Assembly (NCBI GenBank): GCA_903855945.1
Contig: CAIOAK010000019.1
Span: 1 to 46,939 of the forward strand
From: an uncultured Anaeromyxobacter sp.
GTDB lineage: Bacteria; Myxococcota; Myxococcia; Myxococcales; Anaeromyxobacteraceae
Direction: 5' to 3'
Length of the DNA stretch: 46,939 nt
Positions 33,801 through 41,525 of this stretch are shown piece after piece. The translations under genes and the position numbers were made by a program. The number at the start of each line of letters is the position of its first letter. Within the stretch, counting starts at the first letter, position 1. The notes beneath the pieces are model-generated. The model was given only the letters and a program-made list of their open reading frames with translations, made no database searches and was not told the DNA's origin.

Positions 33801-34158
33801 CGTAGGCGGCGCTGCCGACCGCGCTGTCGGTGTACCCGGTGGCGGTGGCGATGGCCTTCACCGTCATGGACGTTCCGACCTGGATGGCGGCCCCGTAGGT
33901 CGCCGACGACGCGGTGGGCGTCGAACCGTCGATGGTGTAGTGGATCGCCGCCCCGGAGGTCGTGGTCGAGATCGCCACGTTCTGTGGCGATGCAAATGTC
34001 CCGGCCGCCGGACTGAAGGTGGGCGTGGCGGCGGCCGTCGGCGTTGGAGTTGGAGTTGGGGCGTCCCCGCTGGTGCCCCCACATCCAGTCGCCAGAATCA
34101 GGGAGAGGGAAGACGAGAGCGCAACAAGAAGCGAACCGGCAGAGTTTCTCGACGCCAT
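30841..34158 (-). CDS. Large lipoprotein with three chitobiase C-terminal-type repeats
   Basis: A 1105-residue lipoprotein from ATG 34158 (signal MASRNSAGSLLVALSSSLSL, lipidated Cys26 in LATGC); a GTG at 34197 with GAAGGGAA upstream would add 13 residues. A Thr-Pro linker is followed by three near-identical repeats of about 80 residues (AATPTFSPAAGTF, then TSGAAIHYTIDGSTPTASS, MTVKAIATATGYTDSAVGSA). These match the CHB_HEX_C domain found on chitobiases and other surface enzymes. The remaining 800 residues have many beta-strands (YLYTWVVDSKRAS, GKWYTNPDL) but no catalytic domain I can name. It probably sits on the cell surface. Confidence 0.75.
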   Translation of the reverse strand: MASRNSAGSLLVALSSSLSLILATGCGGTSGDAPTPTPTPTAAATPTFSPAAGTFASPQNVAISTTTSGAAIHYTIDGSTPTASSATYGAAIQVGTSMTVKAIATATGYTDSAVGSAAYVINTPLPVAATPTFSPAAGTFTSAQSVAISTTTSGAAIHYTTDNSTPTASSPTYAGAILVGASMTVKAIATATGYTDSAIGSAAYVITIPLPVAATPTFSPAGGTYTSTQSVTLATTTSGAAIHYTTDGSTPTASSTTYSSAISVSATTTVKAIATATGYTTSAVGSALYTINVTLSGIGMPQEVSAIPTGSGVNTQPVESLRAGAWSHVLANLPADSDYAKAKTFKFVVDQDLSVFDILNTVFNAMSQIHYEDSANVNKGPYKAIVSWTENDSSGQGQKYLYTWVVDSKRASNTDPSVVSIWMRQPVGKAPVGLSTILVKVTITRAPVLNADGSCSDYGEWRIDARLAELDPVSIPGAFRFVATAGAQAGSSVVVMEKMDDGNGLVRGVLHKSATSGYGKVRIPDPNVIGSFIGKPYAYDSQYVTLKSGTNAPVTFARNSYVDVVNRYGLYDKTTGADVSKTKNFGFPIRATINGTETFGYYGAWQGQHQVWANGSTVPAGVPVTRADVAPGQSAPQYTTSEVSTGILTKRTYAPASLSDLTGIVVQSYDSTSYMIGYDGKWYTNPDLVPAQGQPTAARGTNSVDFTDFPSLVSNPLDTQRNIMVFQVAGPPKYFVYLVDYPTVGNHVDGFYLAQLTGSQPVRDPSATTPTVFQSGSWLQVNVGGPVYVSWNGTTWVKKKVVAFDLKTWTPTFDPAGDTPYTLQDNREYYLNNSGTNYVVKRSGGNVSVQLEIQTVAHPSDAASLIPSGTVFSPQFFQPGTSPSTYSFVTAAGSQSFMKLVYATVSESDASNGVKVGDVVTTSLQGLTATVGGATVQFNWQYPLQGQMGGVQQFLLESGGSYKMLDNPIQLESVTLTNPKGSRTFTLQFDGNWMQGLPNVMQDLTSSGFKVTQDLKDRSFAVPTGTEIGSYIVKQLQISEFKEMLPSATALDLAAAKALNLSNSVSTDGLNTPGFQTVLEFADPGMAPDVPIADLKYSEGKPVTP
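33283..34032 (-). repeat. Three tandem in-frame repeats of about 240 bases
   Basis: These encode the three CHB_HEX_C units of the large lipoprotein. Long identical stretches (for example GTGTAGTGGATCGCCGCCCC) recur in all three, pointing to recent duplication or homogenisation. Confidence 0.8.
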
Positions 34159-34359
34159 GGGAGCCCCACACGGGTGCGAGCCCCCCTCAGAGCGCACCGG
34201 ATTCCCTTCAGTATGAGGCCTCGGACCCTCGTGGCAAGTGACCCGTCCGGGACGCCGCGATGGCTCTCCAAAACACGATCTTCGCGAATAGTGAACAACG
34301 GCGACACGTTGGTTGCGGGCCTGTGCGTCGCTCAGAGTGTGAAGTCCAAAAAGAGAGAT

Positions 34360-34602
34360 TCAGGTCCGAGCGGTCCCCTTCCGGCGACGTCTTCGGATCA
34401 CGGCCACTACACCCCAGGTGACGTTCACCAGGAGGAGAATGGCGCCGTTGAAGAGGACGAAACCGGCCACGAGAATCTTGGGCGAGTCACCCTCACTCTT
34501 CGTCCCGACGGCCTCCAGCAGGAGGCCGAGGAGGATCGGCGCGCCGAAGAACCAGGCCAGGTTGCACACGAGCCAGCCGATCCAGAACTTGGTCCTCCGC
34601 AT
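34360..34602 (-). CDS. Small two-helix membrane protein
   Basis: An 80-residue protein with two membrane segments (WIGWLVCNLAWFFGAPILLG at about 6-28 and VAGFVLFNGAILLLVNVTWG) and a basic tail (RRRRRKG). It starts 38 bases after the radical SAM gene and is likely co-transcribed. No family recognised. Confidence 0.6.
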   Translation of the reverse strand: MRRTKFWIGWLVCNLAWFFGAPILLGLLLEAVGTKSEGDSPKILVAGFVLFNGAILLLVNVTWGVVAVIRRRRRKGTART

Positions 34603-34640
34603 CCCAGCCCCCGTCCTCGGGCCCGACGTGCGACGTCGCG

Positions 34641-35987
34641 TCAGGCGACCGTGGGCCCGTACGAACGCCGGCTCTTCATCGCCTCGGCGATCCGGTTGCG
34701 CACCACCATCTTCACGTAGGTGGTCACGAGGGAGCGCTCCCGCGGTGCCCAGCGGGCGATGGTCCGGCTCATGTTGACGATGTTGAAGAACGCGTCGAGG
34801 ACCCTCTTCCGACCGGCGACCGCCTCCTCGTGCGAGAAGTTCTTGAACTGGATGGAGGGCAGGTCCTTGCGCACCTGGTCCCAGTCCCGGTTGACGCGCC
34901 CCTCCTTCTCGAGTTCGGCGAAGAAGGGCGTGCCCGGCCAGGCCGTGGCGAAGAAGACGCGCGGGAAGTCGGCCTTGCACCGGCGCAGCGCGGCGATGAG
35001 CTTGTCGGGGTAGTCGGCGCCGTGGGAGTCGAGCCCGTAGATCGTGGAGGCGATCACCGCGAGCTTGTGCTCGTGCAGCCGGGCCACCACCTGCTGGTAG
35101 TCGAGCCCGATGTTGTGCCCCTTGTTGATCTGGGCCAGCCCCTCCTCGTCGATGGCCTCGAAACCGAGGAAGACGGCGCGGCAGCCGGCCCGGTACATGA
35201 GGTCCATGAGCTCGGGCTCGCTCGCCAGCTTCGTGGAGGCCTGACACCCCCAGTAGAACTTGTACCCGCGGCGGATCATGCGCTCCAGGAGCACCTTCCG
35301 GTCCTCGACGTCGGCCACGCTGTATCCGATGAAGTTCTCGTCGGTGACGATGACGATGCCCGGGTTGCGAAGCGAGTCGAGGTCCCAGAGCACCGTGTCG
35401 TGCGGGATGGTGCGGTACTTCCGGTTCTGGAAGACCGTGAGGTAGCAGAAGGAGCAGCCGTGGGGACAGCCGCGGGACGTCATCACCGAGGGGTACTGGT
35501 AGTTCTCGTGGATGAGGTCCCGGCGCGGCGCGCGCAGCCCGTCGAGCGGGACGTCCATCCGACCCCGGTAGACGGGCTGTACGCTCCCCCCCTCGAAATC
35601 CTGCAGGAACTGCTTCCAGGGTCCCTCGCCCTCGCCGACGCAGACCGAGTCGAAGTGCTGGAGCGCCTCGTCCGGCAGGGCCGAGACGTGGGCGCCCCCG
35701 ACGATGGTCTTGATCCCGCGCTGCCGAAGCCGGTCGGCGATGGCGTAGGCGCGGGTGATGCCCGGGGTGATGGCCGAGACCGCCACCACGTCGGCGCGGA
35801 CGTGGTCGGCGTCGAAGTCGGCGCCCACGTACTCGTCGTGGGCGGTGACGCGGTAGTGCGAGGGCGTGTGGCGCGCCAGGTAGGCGAGCGCGAGCGGGCT
35901 ATAGAGGAGCTCCTCGCCGGTCGTCTCCTTCACCCGCGAGGGGTACACCATGGCGAGGTCGATCATGTCGGTGCCGCACCATCTCAC
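34641..35987 (-). CDS. B12-binding-type radical SAM protein
   Basis: A 448-residue enzyme. The N-terminal part (about 10-140) looks like a cobalamin-binding Rossmann domain (VVAVSAITPGITRAYAIADR, then TIVGGAHVSALPDEAL). The 4Fe-4S cluster motif Cys174-x3-Cys178-x2-Cys181 (SRGCPHGCSFCYL) starts the radical SAM barrel, followed by VIVTDENFIG and CRAVFLGFEAIDEEGLAQIN. The C-terminal part resembles DUF4070 of class B methylases and related enzymes. The ATG at 35987 has GGAGAGTGAG upstream; ATG 35966 is an alternative. It follows the GH19 gene by 45 bases. Substrate unknown. Confidence 0.85.
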   Translation of the reverse strand: MRWCGTDMIDLAMVYPSRVKETTGEELLYSPLALAYLARHTPSHYRVTAHDEYVGADFDADHVRADVVAVSAITPGITRAYAIADRLRQRGIKTIVGGAHVSALPDEALQHFDSVCVGEGEGPWKQFLQDFEGGSVQPVYRGRMDVPLDGLRAPRRDLIHENYQYPSVMTSRGCPHGCSFCYLTVFQNRKYRTIPHDTVLWDLDSLRNPGIVIVTDENFIGYSVADVEDRKVLLERMIRRGYKFYWGCQASTKLASEPELMDLMYRAGCRAVFLGFEAIDEEGLAQINKGHNIGLDYQQVVARLHEHKLAVIASTIYGLDSHGADYPDKLIAALRRCKADFPRVFFATAWPGTPFFAELEKEGRVNRDWDQVRKDLPSIQFKNFSHEEAVAGRKRVLDAFFNIVNMSRTIARWAPRERSLVTTYVKMVVRNRIAEAMKSRRSYGPTVA

Positions 35988-36032
35988 TCTCCGTGAGCCG
36001 ACACGAGGGGAATCGGGCCGCAGCCGGGATCA

Positions 36033-38120
36033 TCAGGGGCCCTTGCAGGCCGCGACGATCCCGGGGGCGGTCACGCTCACGGTGGCGGCCCCTCCGTAGT
36101 TCTGCGCCAGACACGTCTTCGTGGAGAGGTCCACCCACGTCCGGAACCCCGGGTCGAGAGCTGGCCAGGAGAAGAGGGTATCTCCGCTGCACTTGGCGGT
36201 GAGGTCGGGGCAAGCGTACTGGATGATGGAGGCGCAGCCGACCGGGAGGTCCTGCTCCTCGGGGGTGAGGGTCGCCTGGAGCGCCGTCAGGACGCTGGAG
36301 TAGGACTGCGAGCGGTGGGTGGGGCCGATGTTGTCCTTGCCTCTGCGGCACTCGATGCCCCCGTTGATGATCTCGATGGTCGCCGTGAAGGGATGGGTGA
36401 GGCCCATGGTCGCGTCGTAGGCGAGGCCGCCGCAGGTGGCCTCCGTGCACTTGGTGCTGGGAGGAGCGTACCTGTGCAGGATGATCTCGTGGATGCTCGG
36501 CTTGGGGGGCTGGTTCGCCATCATGAACCAGATGCCGGAGAGGAAGTAGAGCTCCGTGTCGTAGGCCACGAGGTCCGGCCACTTGAGCAGGTAGTTGAAG
36601 TTCTTCATCGTCCCCGAGGTCACGAAGCGCGCCGCCGAGAAGCCGGCGTAGTTGTAGAAGTGGGTCACCTGCTTCGGGCCGCGGCCGTAGTAGAGCGCCC
36701 AGGCGTTGGAGCAGTCGAAGGGCGCGCCGCAGGGCGGGTCGGAGACGCCCGGCTGGTAGTTCTTGTTCCCGTAACTGCCCCCCTCGCGGAGGTACTCAAA
36801 CGAGTTGAGCGGGTCCCCGCCGCCGGTCTCCTGCGCCGCGTGGGCAAACAGCGCGGCGAGCTCCCGCTTGCAGGCCTCGGCGATGGTCGGGAAGGCGCCG
36901 ACGAGGGTCGAGTCGGTGGCCGAGACGGGGCGCCCACCCACCTCCCCGCAGAAGTAGGGGAACCGGGCGACCGCCGCGAGGAAGAGCCAGTAGGTCTTGC
37001 TCGTGTCCGTGAAGTCGGAGTCGTAGAGGGTGTTCACCTCCGCCGTGGCCGACTTGGAGGCGAACGTCTTCCAGGTGGCGAGCGGCATGACCGCCTTCAC
37101 CACCTGCACGTTCGGGGGCAGGTCGGCGTCGGCCACGAGGGACAGGTCGGGTGGCAGGCACGGCAGCATCGCCTCCCGGTACAGCGCCTGCTTCTCCGCG
37201 TCCGTGAAGGGGGACGTCGTCGTGACCGCGAGGGACATGTCCCCCGAGGTGATGCTTGCGTTCACGCGCGCCACCATCGCGGCGGTGCCGTAGTCGGCCT
37301 TGGTGCAGGTGGTCGGGTTCGGGTAGGAGGCGACCAGGGTCGAGTAGTCGTAGTACGCCCACTCGGGCTTCACTTCCGGGTCGTAGACCTTCCACTGGTT
37401 CGGGGTCACGACGCAATTCTTCAGGTCGACGCTCGCGACCGGGCAATTGTACGAATTCGCCCACCAGCCGAGCTCGTAGATGACGCCCGCCCACTGGACG
37501 AGCACCGCCGGCTTGCCCACGGCCGGGGGCTTGTAGGTCAGCGTGGGGTCGTACGTCGGGACGTCCTTCGCGGTGACCGTCGTGGTCGGGGCGGTCGCGG
37601 CGCCGAGAGCCGGGCTCAGGGCCGCGGAGATCGAGTCGTTGGTGACCCCGATCAGGACCGGGTAGGTGGTGCCATCGCCATCGGCGTGGCGCGCCTCGAG
37701 GGTGTAGTCGCCGGCCTGGAGCGAGACGAGGTTCCCCTGGCAGGTCGGGTCGGGCGAGGCGGTGACCGAGGCGAGGGTCACCCCTCCGGTCGTCTTCAGC
37801 GAGAGCTGGTGGGCCCGGGGGGACTGGAAGCAGAGGCGGAAGGAGACCGCCTCCGGGATCCGGACCGGCAGGACGTCCACGCCGGACGTGCCGGTGTCGG
37901 TCGTGGGGGAGGGGGAGGCCGATGCGGCCTCGAGTTGCAGGAGCACCTGGTCGCCCGGCGCCACGTGACCCGGATAGCCGGCCAGGACCTCCTGCTCGGA
38001 GAAGACCTTGGGCCCGTACGCCGAGGCGGCCGCGTCCTGCGGGGTCGACTTGCACGCCGCGGTGGCCGCGACGAGGAAGAGGATGGCGGGAAGGCTGAGG
38101 CGCCGGGGAAGGCTGTGCAT
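36033..38120 (-). CDS. GH19 chitinase lipoprotein
   Basis: A 695-residue lipoprotein; signal ends LVAATAAC with lipidated Cys23. The C-terminal catalytic domain (about 410-690) has GH19 signatures: FAHAAQETGGG with general acid Glu431, SFEYLREGG with Glu446, YYGRGPKQVTHFYNY, GIWFMMANQPPKPSIHEII and ATIEIINGGIECRRG. GH19 enzymes hydrolyse chitin with inversion. The N-terminal 300 residues include a beta-sandwich-like part (VSFRLCFQSPRAHQLSLKT) and may bind polysaccharide. The paired GH18 gene lies 158 bases upstream on the same strand. Confidence 0.9.
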   Translation of the reverse strand: MHSLPRRLSLPAILFLVAATAACKSTPQDAAASAYGPKVFSEQEVLAGYPGHVAPGDQVLLQLEAASASPSPTTDTGTSGVDVLPVRIPEAVSFRLCFQSPRAHQLSLKTTGGVTLASVTASPDPTCQGNLVSLQAGDYTLEARHADGDGTTYPVLIGVTNDSISAALSPALGAATAPTTTVTAKDVPTYDPTLTYKPPAVGKPAVLVQWAGVIYELGWWANSYNCPVASVDLKNCVVTPNQWKVYDPEVKPEWAYYDYSTLVASYPNPTTCTKADYGTAAMVARVNASITSGDMSLAVTTTSPFTDAEKQALYREAMLPCLPPDLSLVADADLPPNVQVVKAVMPLATWKTFASKSATAEVNTLYDSDFTDTSKTYWLFLAAVARFPYFCGEVGGRPVSATDSTLVGAFPTIAEACKRELAALFAHAAQETGGGDPLNSFEYLREGGSYGNKNYQPGVSDPPCGAPFDCSNAWALYYGRGPKQVTHFYNYAGFSAARFVTSGTMKNFNYLLKWPDLVAYDTELYFLSGIWFMMANQPPKPSIHEIILHRYAPPSTKCTEATCGGLAYDATMGLTHPFTATIEIINGGIECRRGKDNIGPTHRSQSYSSVLTALQATLTPEEQDLPVGCASIIQYACPDLTAKCSGDTLFSWPALDPGFRTWVDLSTKTCLAQNYGGAATVSVTAPGIVAACKGP

Positions 38121-38278
38121 GGGGTCCTCTCGATGAAAGTGCTGAAACTACCCGGGGATGAAGCAAGAACCGGCCCAGGAGGTGAAGATGTTTTTTCGGC
38201 TGTTTCCAAAGGGTTGGTCGTCCATGTAGTCACAAGAGGCTATGGGTCGATGCCGACCCTGGGTAGGTAGGTGATACC

Positions 38279-40228
38279 TCACAGACCCAACGCCTGGACG
38301 AAGCGGTTCGCGTAGCCCCATGTGGGTACGGTGGCAACCGAACTGCAGACCGGCGACGCGTAGGCCTGGGCGCAGGGAGTGTCGCGGTCCAGCGACCAGA
38401 AGTGGACGCCGGCGAGGTGGTTCGCGAGCACGAAGGCGCTCATGGTGTCCACGTCGGCGAGCGAGAAGGTCTCGTCCGTCACGTCGTTCACGCCGATCAT
38501 GGGGGTGAGCTCGATCCGTTCGTAGGGGATGCCGAACCGGGACTCGAGGTTCAGGGCGGCCTGGATGGCCGTCTGCCCCATGTCGCAGCGGCCGCTCTTC
38601 ACCACGCAGACCCCGGCGCTGGCCGAACCGTAGTCCATGACCATGAGGTTCACGGTGTAGTTCGCGATGGGATGCTTCACGAGCGACTGGACCACGTTGT
38701 AGCCGGTCACGCTCAGGTCGCCGTAGGGGGTGTTCAGTGCGCCTCCGTTCGAGGAGCCGAGCGTGGCAATGGTGAAGCTGAACCGGAGGTTGGGGTAGTC
38801 GGCTTGCACCGCAGCCACCTGCGCCACGAGCGTGTCGATGGCGGCGGCGCTCTGGCCCGCCTCGATGTCGAAGTCCACGCCCACCAGGTTCTTCGAGGCG
38901 TAGCGGTTGATGAAGGTCCTCATGCCCGAAGCCGTCGAGCAGGTGAAGGCCCCGGCGGCCCCGCCGGTCGAGATGACGTAGTCCACGTCGGCCGCGACGA
39001 AGGCCGGCACGTTGGCGGCTGCGAGCGCGTCCGGCGCGATGCCGGCCCAGTTCTCCTTGCCGCACTCGCCGGTGGCGAACGCCCAGGTGACCGAGGGGAC
39101 CCGTGCGGGCAGGACGTGGATGAGGGGCTGCAGGCTGCCGGTGGCCGCCGTGGACATGAGACTCGTGTTCCAGTTCATGGAGATCCCCGCGTCCTTGTAA
39201 GGGCCGAAGAGGAAGCCTCCGACGACCGCGCCGGTGGGAAGCCCGCCGGAGCCGTCCACGGGGGGCGGCGGCGTGGGCGGAGAAGGAGGCGCCGGGGGGG
39301 TGACCGACCCACCGGTCCCGGAGAACGAGACCGTCACCGAGGGATCGGCGCTGGTGGCCTTCGCGAGGTTGGCCGTCGAGCCGCCGTTGAACCCGCTGCT
39401 CGTCGTGGCGGCGGGGGCGAGAGGCGAGGCCCAGGACATCGGACTCAGGGTTGCGGTTCCGTCCGCGCCGAAGGCCACCTGGAAGTTCCAGGGGCCGCCC
39501 TGGAAGACGTCCCGTGCCGTCGCCGCATCCGGGAACCGGAGTCGAACCTGCCAGCCGGAGGCCCCGGCCGGGAGCGCAGCGCCGGACGCGTTCTTCACCG
39601 CGACGGTGCCGCCGAAGCCGGTCTGCCACGAGGTATCCACCGAGAGAACGACCTGGAGTGCGATCGTCCCGGTGGTGCCCGTGGTCCCGGTGCTGCCGGT
39701 CGGACCGGTCGGACCGGTGGTGCCGGCGGAGCCGCCGGTCGTACCGGCCTGGAGGCTCGCGAGCGTCTGCTGGGAATCGGCGCTCGTCATGACCGACGCC
39801 ACGCAGGGCTGCCCGTTGAAGGTGCACCCGGAGAGCGCGAAGCCCTGGCCGAGCACGCCGCTGCCGGCGAAGCCGATGGCGAGGACCGCGTTGGCCGCGA
39901 CGTCCCCGGCCCAGGACGGAGACCTCACCGTGAAGGTGTGGGTCGAGGCGTCGTAGCTGGCCGAGCCGTTCCAGAAGGAAGAGGCCTCGACCTGACGACC
40001 CAGTTCCGCCGACTGGAAGGTGAGGGTCCAGCCGCCCCGCACGGCCTGCGGCACCCAGATCTTCAGCGCGCCGGTGTAGCCGGCCCAGGAGTCGGTGGCG
40101 GTCCCCCAGGCCGAGTCGGCGCTGACGATGGCGCGGGGCACGGGGGCGGACGAGGTGGCGGCCCAGGCCGACGGCGCGGCGAGGAGGAGGGCGGCGGCGA
40201 GGAAGGCGACGGGGAGGCGGGTCTTCAT
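38279..40228 (-). CDS. GH18 chitinase with two CBM2-like modules
   Basis: A 649-residue exported enzyme; ATG 40228 has GGAGAA nearby and begins signal MKTRLPVAFLAAALLLAAPS. Two carbohydrate-binding modules of CBM2 type occupy about 35-155 and 190-310 (WAGYTGALKIWVPQAVRGGW and SWQTGFGGTVAVKNASG), joined by a Gly/Thr/Pro linker. A Pro linker (PPAPPSPPTPPPP) leads to the catalytic barrel with LVGVDFDIEAG; Glu456 is the expected acid of the DxxDxDxE motif. GH18 acts with retention, complementing the GH19 partner. The gene is divergent from the LysR regulator. Confidence 0.9.
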   Translation of the reverse strand: MKTRLPVAFLAAALLLAAPSAWAATSSAPVPRAIVSADSAWGTATDSWAGYTGALKIWVPQAVRGGWTLTFQSAELGRQVEASSFWNGSASYDASTHTFTVRSPSWAGDVAANAVLAIGFAGSGVLGQGFALSGCTFNGQPCVASVMTSADSQQTLASLQAGTTGGSAGTTGPTGPTGSTGTTGTTGTIALQVVLSVDTSWQTGFGGTVAVKNASGAALPAGASGWQVRLRFPDAATARDVFQGGPWNFQVAFGADGTATLSPMSWASPLAPAATTSSGFNGGSTANLAKATSADPSVTVSFSGTGGSVTPPAPPSPPTPPPPVDGSGGLPTGAVVGGFLFGPYKDAGISMNWNTSLMSTAATGSLQPLIHVLPARVPSVTWAFATGECGKENWAGIAPDALAAANVPAFVAADVDYVISTGGAAGAFTCSTASGMRTFINRYASKNLVGVDFDIEAGQSAAAIDTLVAQVAAVQADYPNLRFSFTIATLGSSNGGALNTPYGDLSVTGYNVVQSLVKHPIANYTVNLMVMDYGSASAGVCVVKSGRCDMGQTAIQAALNLESRFGIPYERIELTPMIGVNDVTDETFSLADVDTMSAFVLANHLAGVHFWSLDRDTPCAQAYASPVCSSVATVPTWGYANRFVQALGL

Positions 40229-40325
40229 GGCATGTTCTCCGAGAGGGAACGGCTTCATCGGAAGGCTCCGGAGAGGGTAGTGTCGGGTGGAGCCTGGAAG
40301 CCAATGGATAGGCGATAACTTCGAC

Positions 40326-40340
40326 ATTCACGGCGTGAAT
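40326..40340. promoter_or_regulatory. T-N11-A palindrome, candidate LysR operator
   Basis: ATTCAC-GGC-GTGAAT is a perfect inverted repeat with T40327 and A40339 separated by 11 bases, the classical LysR-box form. Its centre is 35 bases from the LysR start and 105 bases from the GH18 start, inside the divergent gap. Confidence 0.6.
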
Positions 40341-40367
40341 CCGGCAGGGGAAGGGAGGGATGCTCCC

Positions 40368-41525
40368 GTGGTGAACCTTCGCAGCGTCGATCTGAACCTC
40401 CTCACCATCTTCGAGGCGGTCTACGAGGAGCGCAGCCAGGTCCGGGCCGCCCAGCGGATCGGGATGACCCAGCCGGCGATCAGCAACGCCCTGGCCCGGC
40501 TGCGCCTGCTGGTGGGTGACCGGCTCTTCCAGGGGCGAACGAAGGGGCTCGTCCCCACCGGGAAGGCCGACGCCCTCTACGAGCAGATTCACTCCGCGTT
40601 GAGCCTGATCCGCGCGGAGCTGGACGCGCGCGAGACCTTCGACCCCGCGATCACCCGGCGCAGGTTCGTGGTCGCCACCTCGGTGGGCGGCGGGGCCCTG
40701 GTGGGCACGGGGCTCTACCACCGCTTCCGCGCGCTCGCGCCCGACGCGCGCCTCACCGTGCGCACCATCGACCCGGAGGAGGAGATCCCGGAGCTGCTCC
40801 GGGAGCAGCGGCTCGACCTCGCCGTCCACCACTCCCGGTTCGACGATTCCCTGCTCGAGCAGGCCCCGCTGATGGATCTGGAGAACGTGGTGATCGCCCG
40901 GCGGGGTCATCCGCGCGTCCGCCCGGGCACCGGGTCCATGGCGGAGCTCCTGAGGGAGCGCTTCGCCATGGTGTACGAGCCGACCGGGTTCGCAGCCATT
41001 CCCTCGCTGAGGCCGCTCGTGGAGACGCTGCGGGAGCGGGTCGCAGTGGAGGTGCCGAGCGCCCTCCTCCTCCCGTTCCTCGTGGCCGAGTCCGACCTGC
41101 TCGCGATCGTCTCCCTGCCGATGGCGAGGATGGTGAGCGGCCCGCACGGGCTCTTCCACTTCCCGCTGCCCCGGGACATTCCCTCCCCGCCGAGCTACCT
41201 CATCTGGCACCGCTCCCTGGAAGCCGACCCGGCCCACGCCTGGCTGCGCCAGCAGGTGCTCGCCGTGGCGGCCGAGCTCCGGAAACGAAAAACCCCTCCC
41301 GGGGATCCCGGAAGGGGCTCTGGTTCTGATGACCCCACGCGGATTCGAACCGCGGTTGCAGCCTTGAAAGGGCCGAGTCCTGGGCCTCTAGACGATGGGG
41401 TCGGGGCGCGGAAATTAGCCGAAGAGGGACCCCGGGGCAAGGTTACCCGCCGGCGTCAGCCCGTCACCTTCCTGACGCCGCCGGGCCAGACGAGCCGGAG
41501 CGCCGCCGGACGCTCCCGGAGGTAG
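40368..41525 (+). CDS. LysR-family transcriptional regulator with abnormal C-terminus
   Basis: From GTG 40368 (AGGGAGGG site at 40352-40359) the product is 385 residues. The winged helix-turn-helix is LNLLTIFEAVYEERSQVRAA, then RIGMTQPAISNALARLR; the substrate-binding domain follows (about 95-305), with NodD/NahR-like features. The family body ends near residue 305 (AELRKRK). The frame has no stop there and continues 77 residues through the terminator, the antisense strand of tRNA-Glu and the 3' end of cusA. Either the natural stop was lost or a small frameshift ends it at 41328. Likely controls the divergent chitinases. Confidence 0.8.
   Translation: MVNLRSVDLNLLTIFEAVYEERSQVRAAQRIGMTQPAISNALARLRLLVGDRLFQGRTKGLVPTGKADALYEQIHSALSLIRAELDARETFDPAITRRRFVVATSVGGGALVGTGLYHRFRALAPDARLTVRTIDPEEEIPELLREQRLDLAVHHSRFDDSLLEQAPLMDLENVVIARRGHPRVRPGTGSMAELLRERFAMVYEPTGFAAIPSLRPLVETLRERVAVEVPSALLLPFLVAESDLLAIVSLPMARMVSGPHGLFHFPLPRDIPSPPSYLIWHRSLEADPAHAWLRQQVLAVAAELRKRKTPPGDPGRGSGSDDPTRIRTAVAALKGPSPGPLDDGVGARKLAEEGPRGKVTRRRQPVTFLTPPGQTSRSAAGRSRR
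41288..41317 (-). terminator. Rho-independent terminator of tRNA-Glu
   Basis: Stem arms 41293-41303 and 41307-41317 (one mismatch) with a 3-base loop, followed on the minus strand by five T (41292-41288). It lies 13 bases past the tRNA 3' end. Confidence 0.75.
41330..41402 (-). tRNA. tRNA-Glu (anticodon TTC)
   Basis: A 73-base gene including the discriminator A. Acceptor stem GACCCCA pairs with TGGGGTC; the D-arm holds GTCTAGAGGCCCAGGAC as in other tRNA-Glu; the anticodon loop is CTTTCAA with anticodon TTC; the T-loop is GGTTCGAATCC. No CCA is encoded. Confidence 0.93.
41412..41440 (-). promoter_or_regulatory. Promoter of tRNA-Glu
   Basis: On the minus strand TTGCCC (41440-41435), a 17-base spacer, TAATTT (41417-41412), then a GC-rich stretch of nine bases to the tRNA 5' end. 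The layout fits a stringently controlled stable-RNA promoter. Confidence 0.5.

Noticed and set aside
33283-34032. Tandem repeats as a CRISPR array
   Set aside because: The units are about 240 bases, in frame, and encode protein domains.
38148-41237. 1029-residue minus-strand frame across the chitinase and LysR genes
   Set aside because: It overlaps two well-supported genes out of frame and has no recognisable motif.
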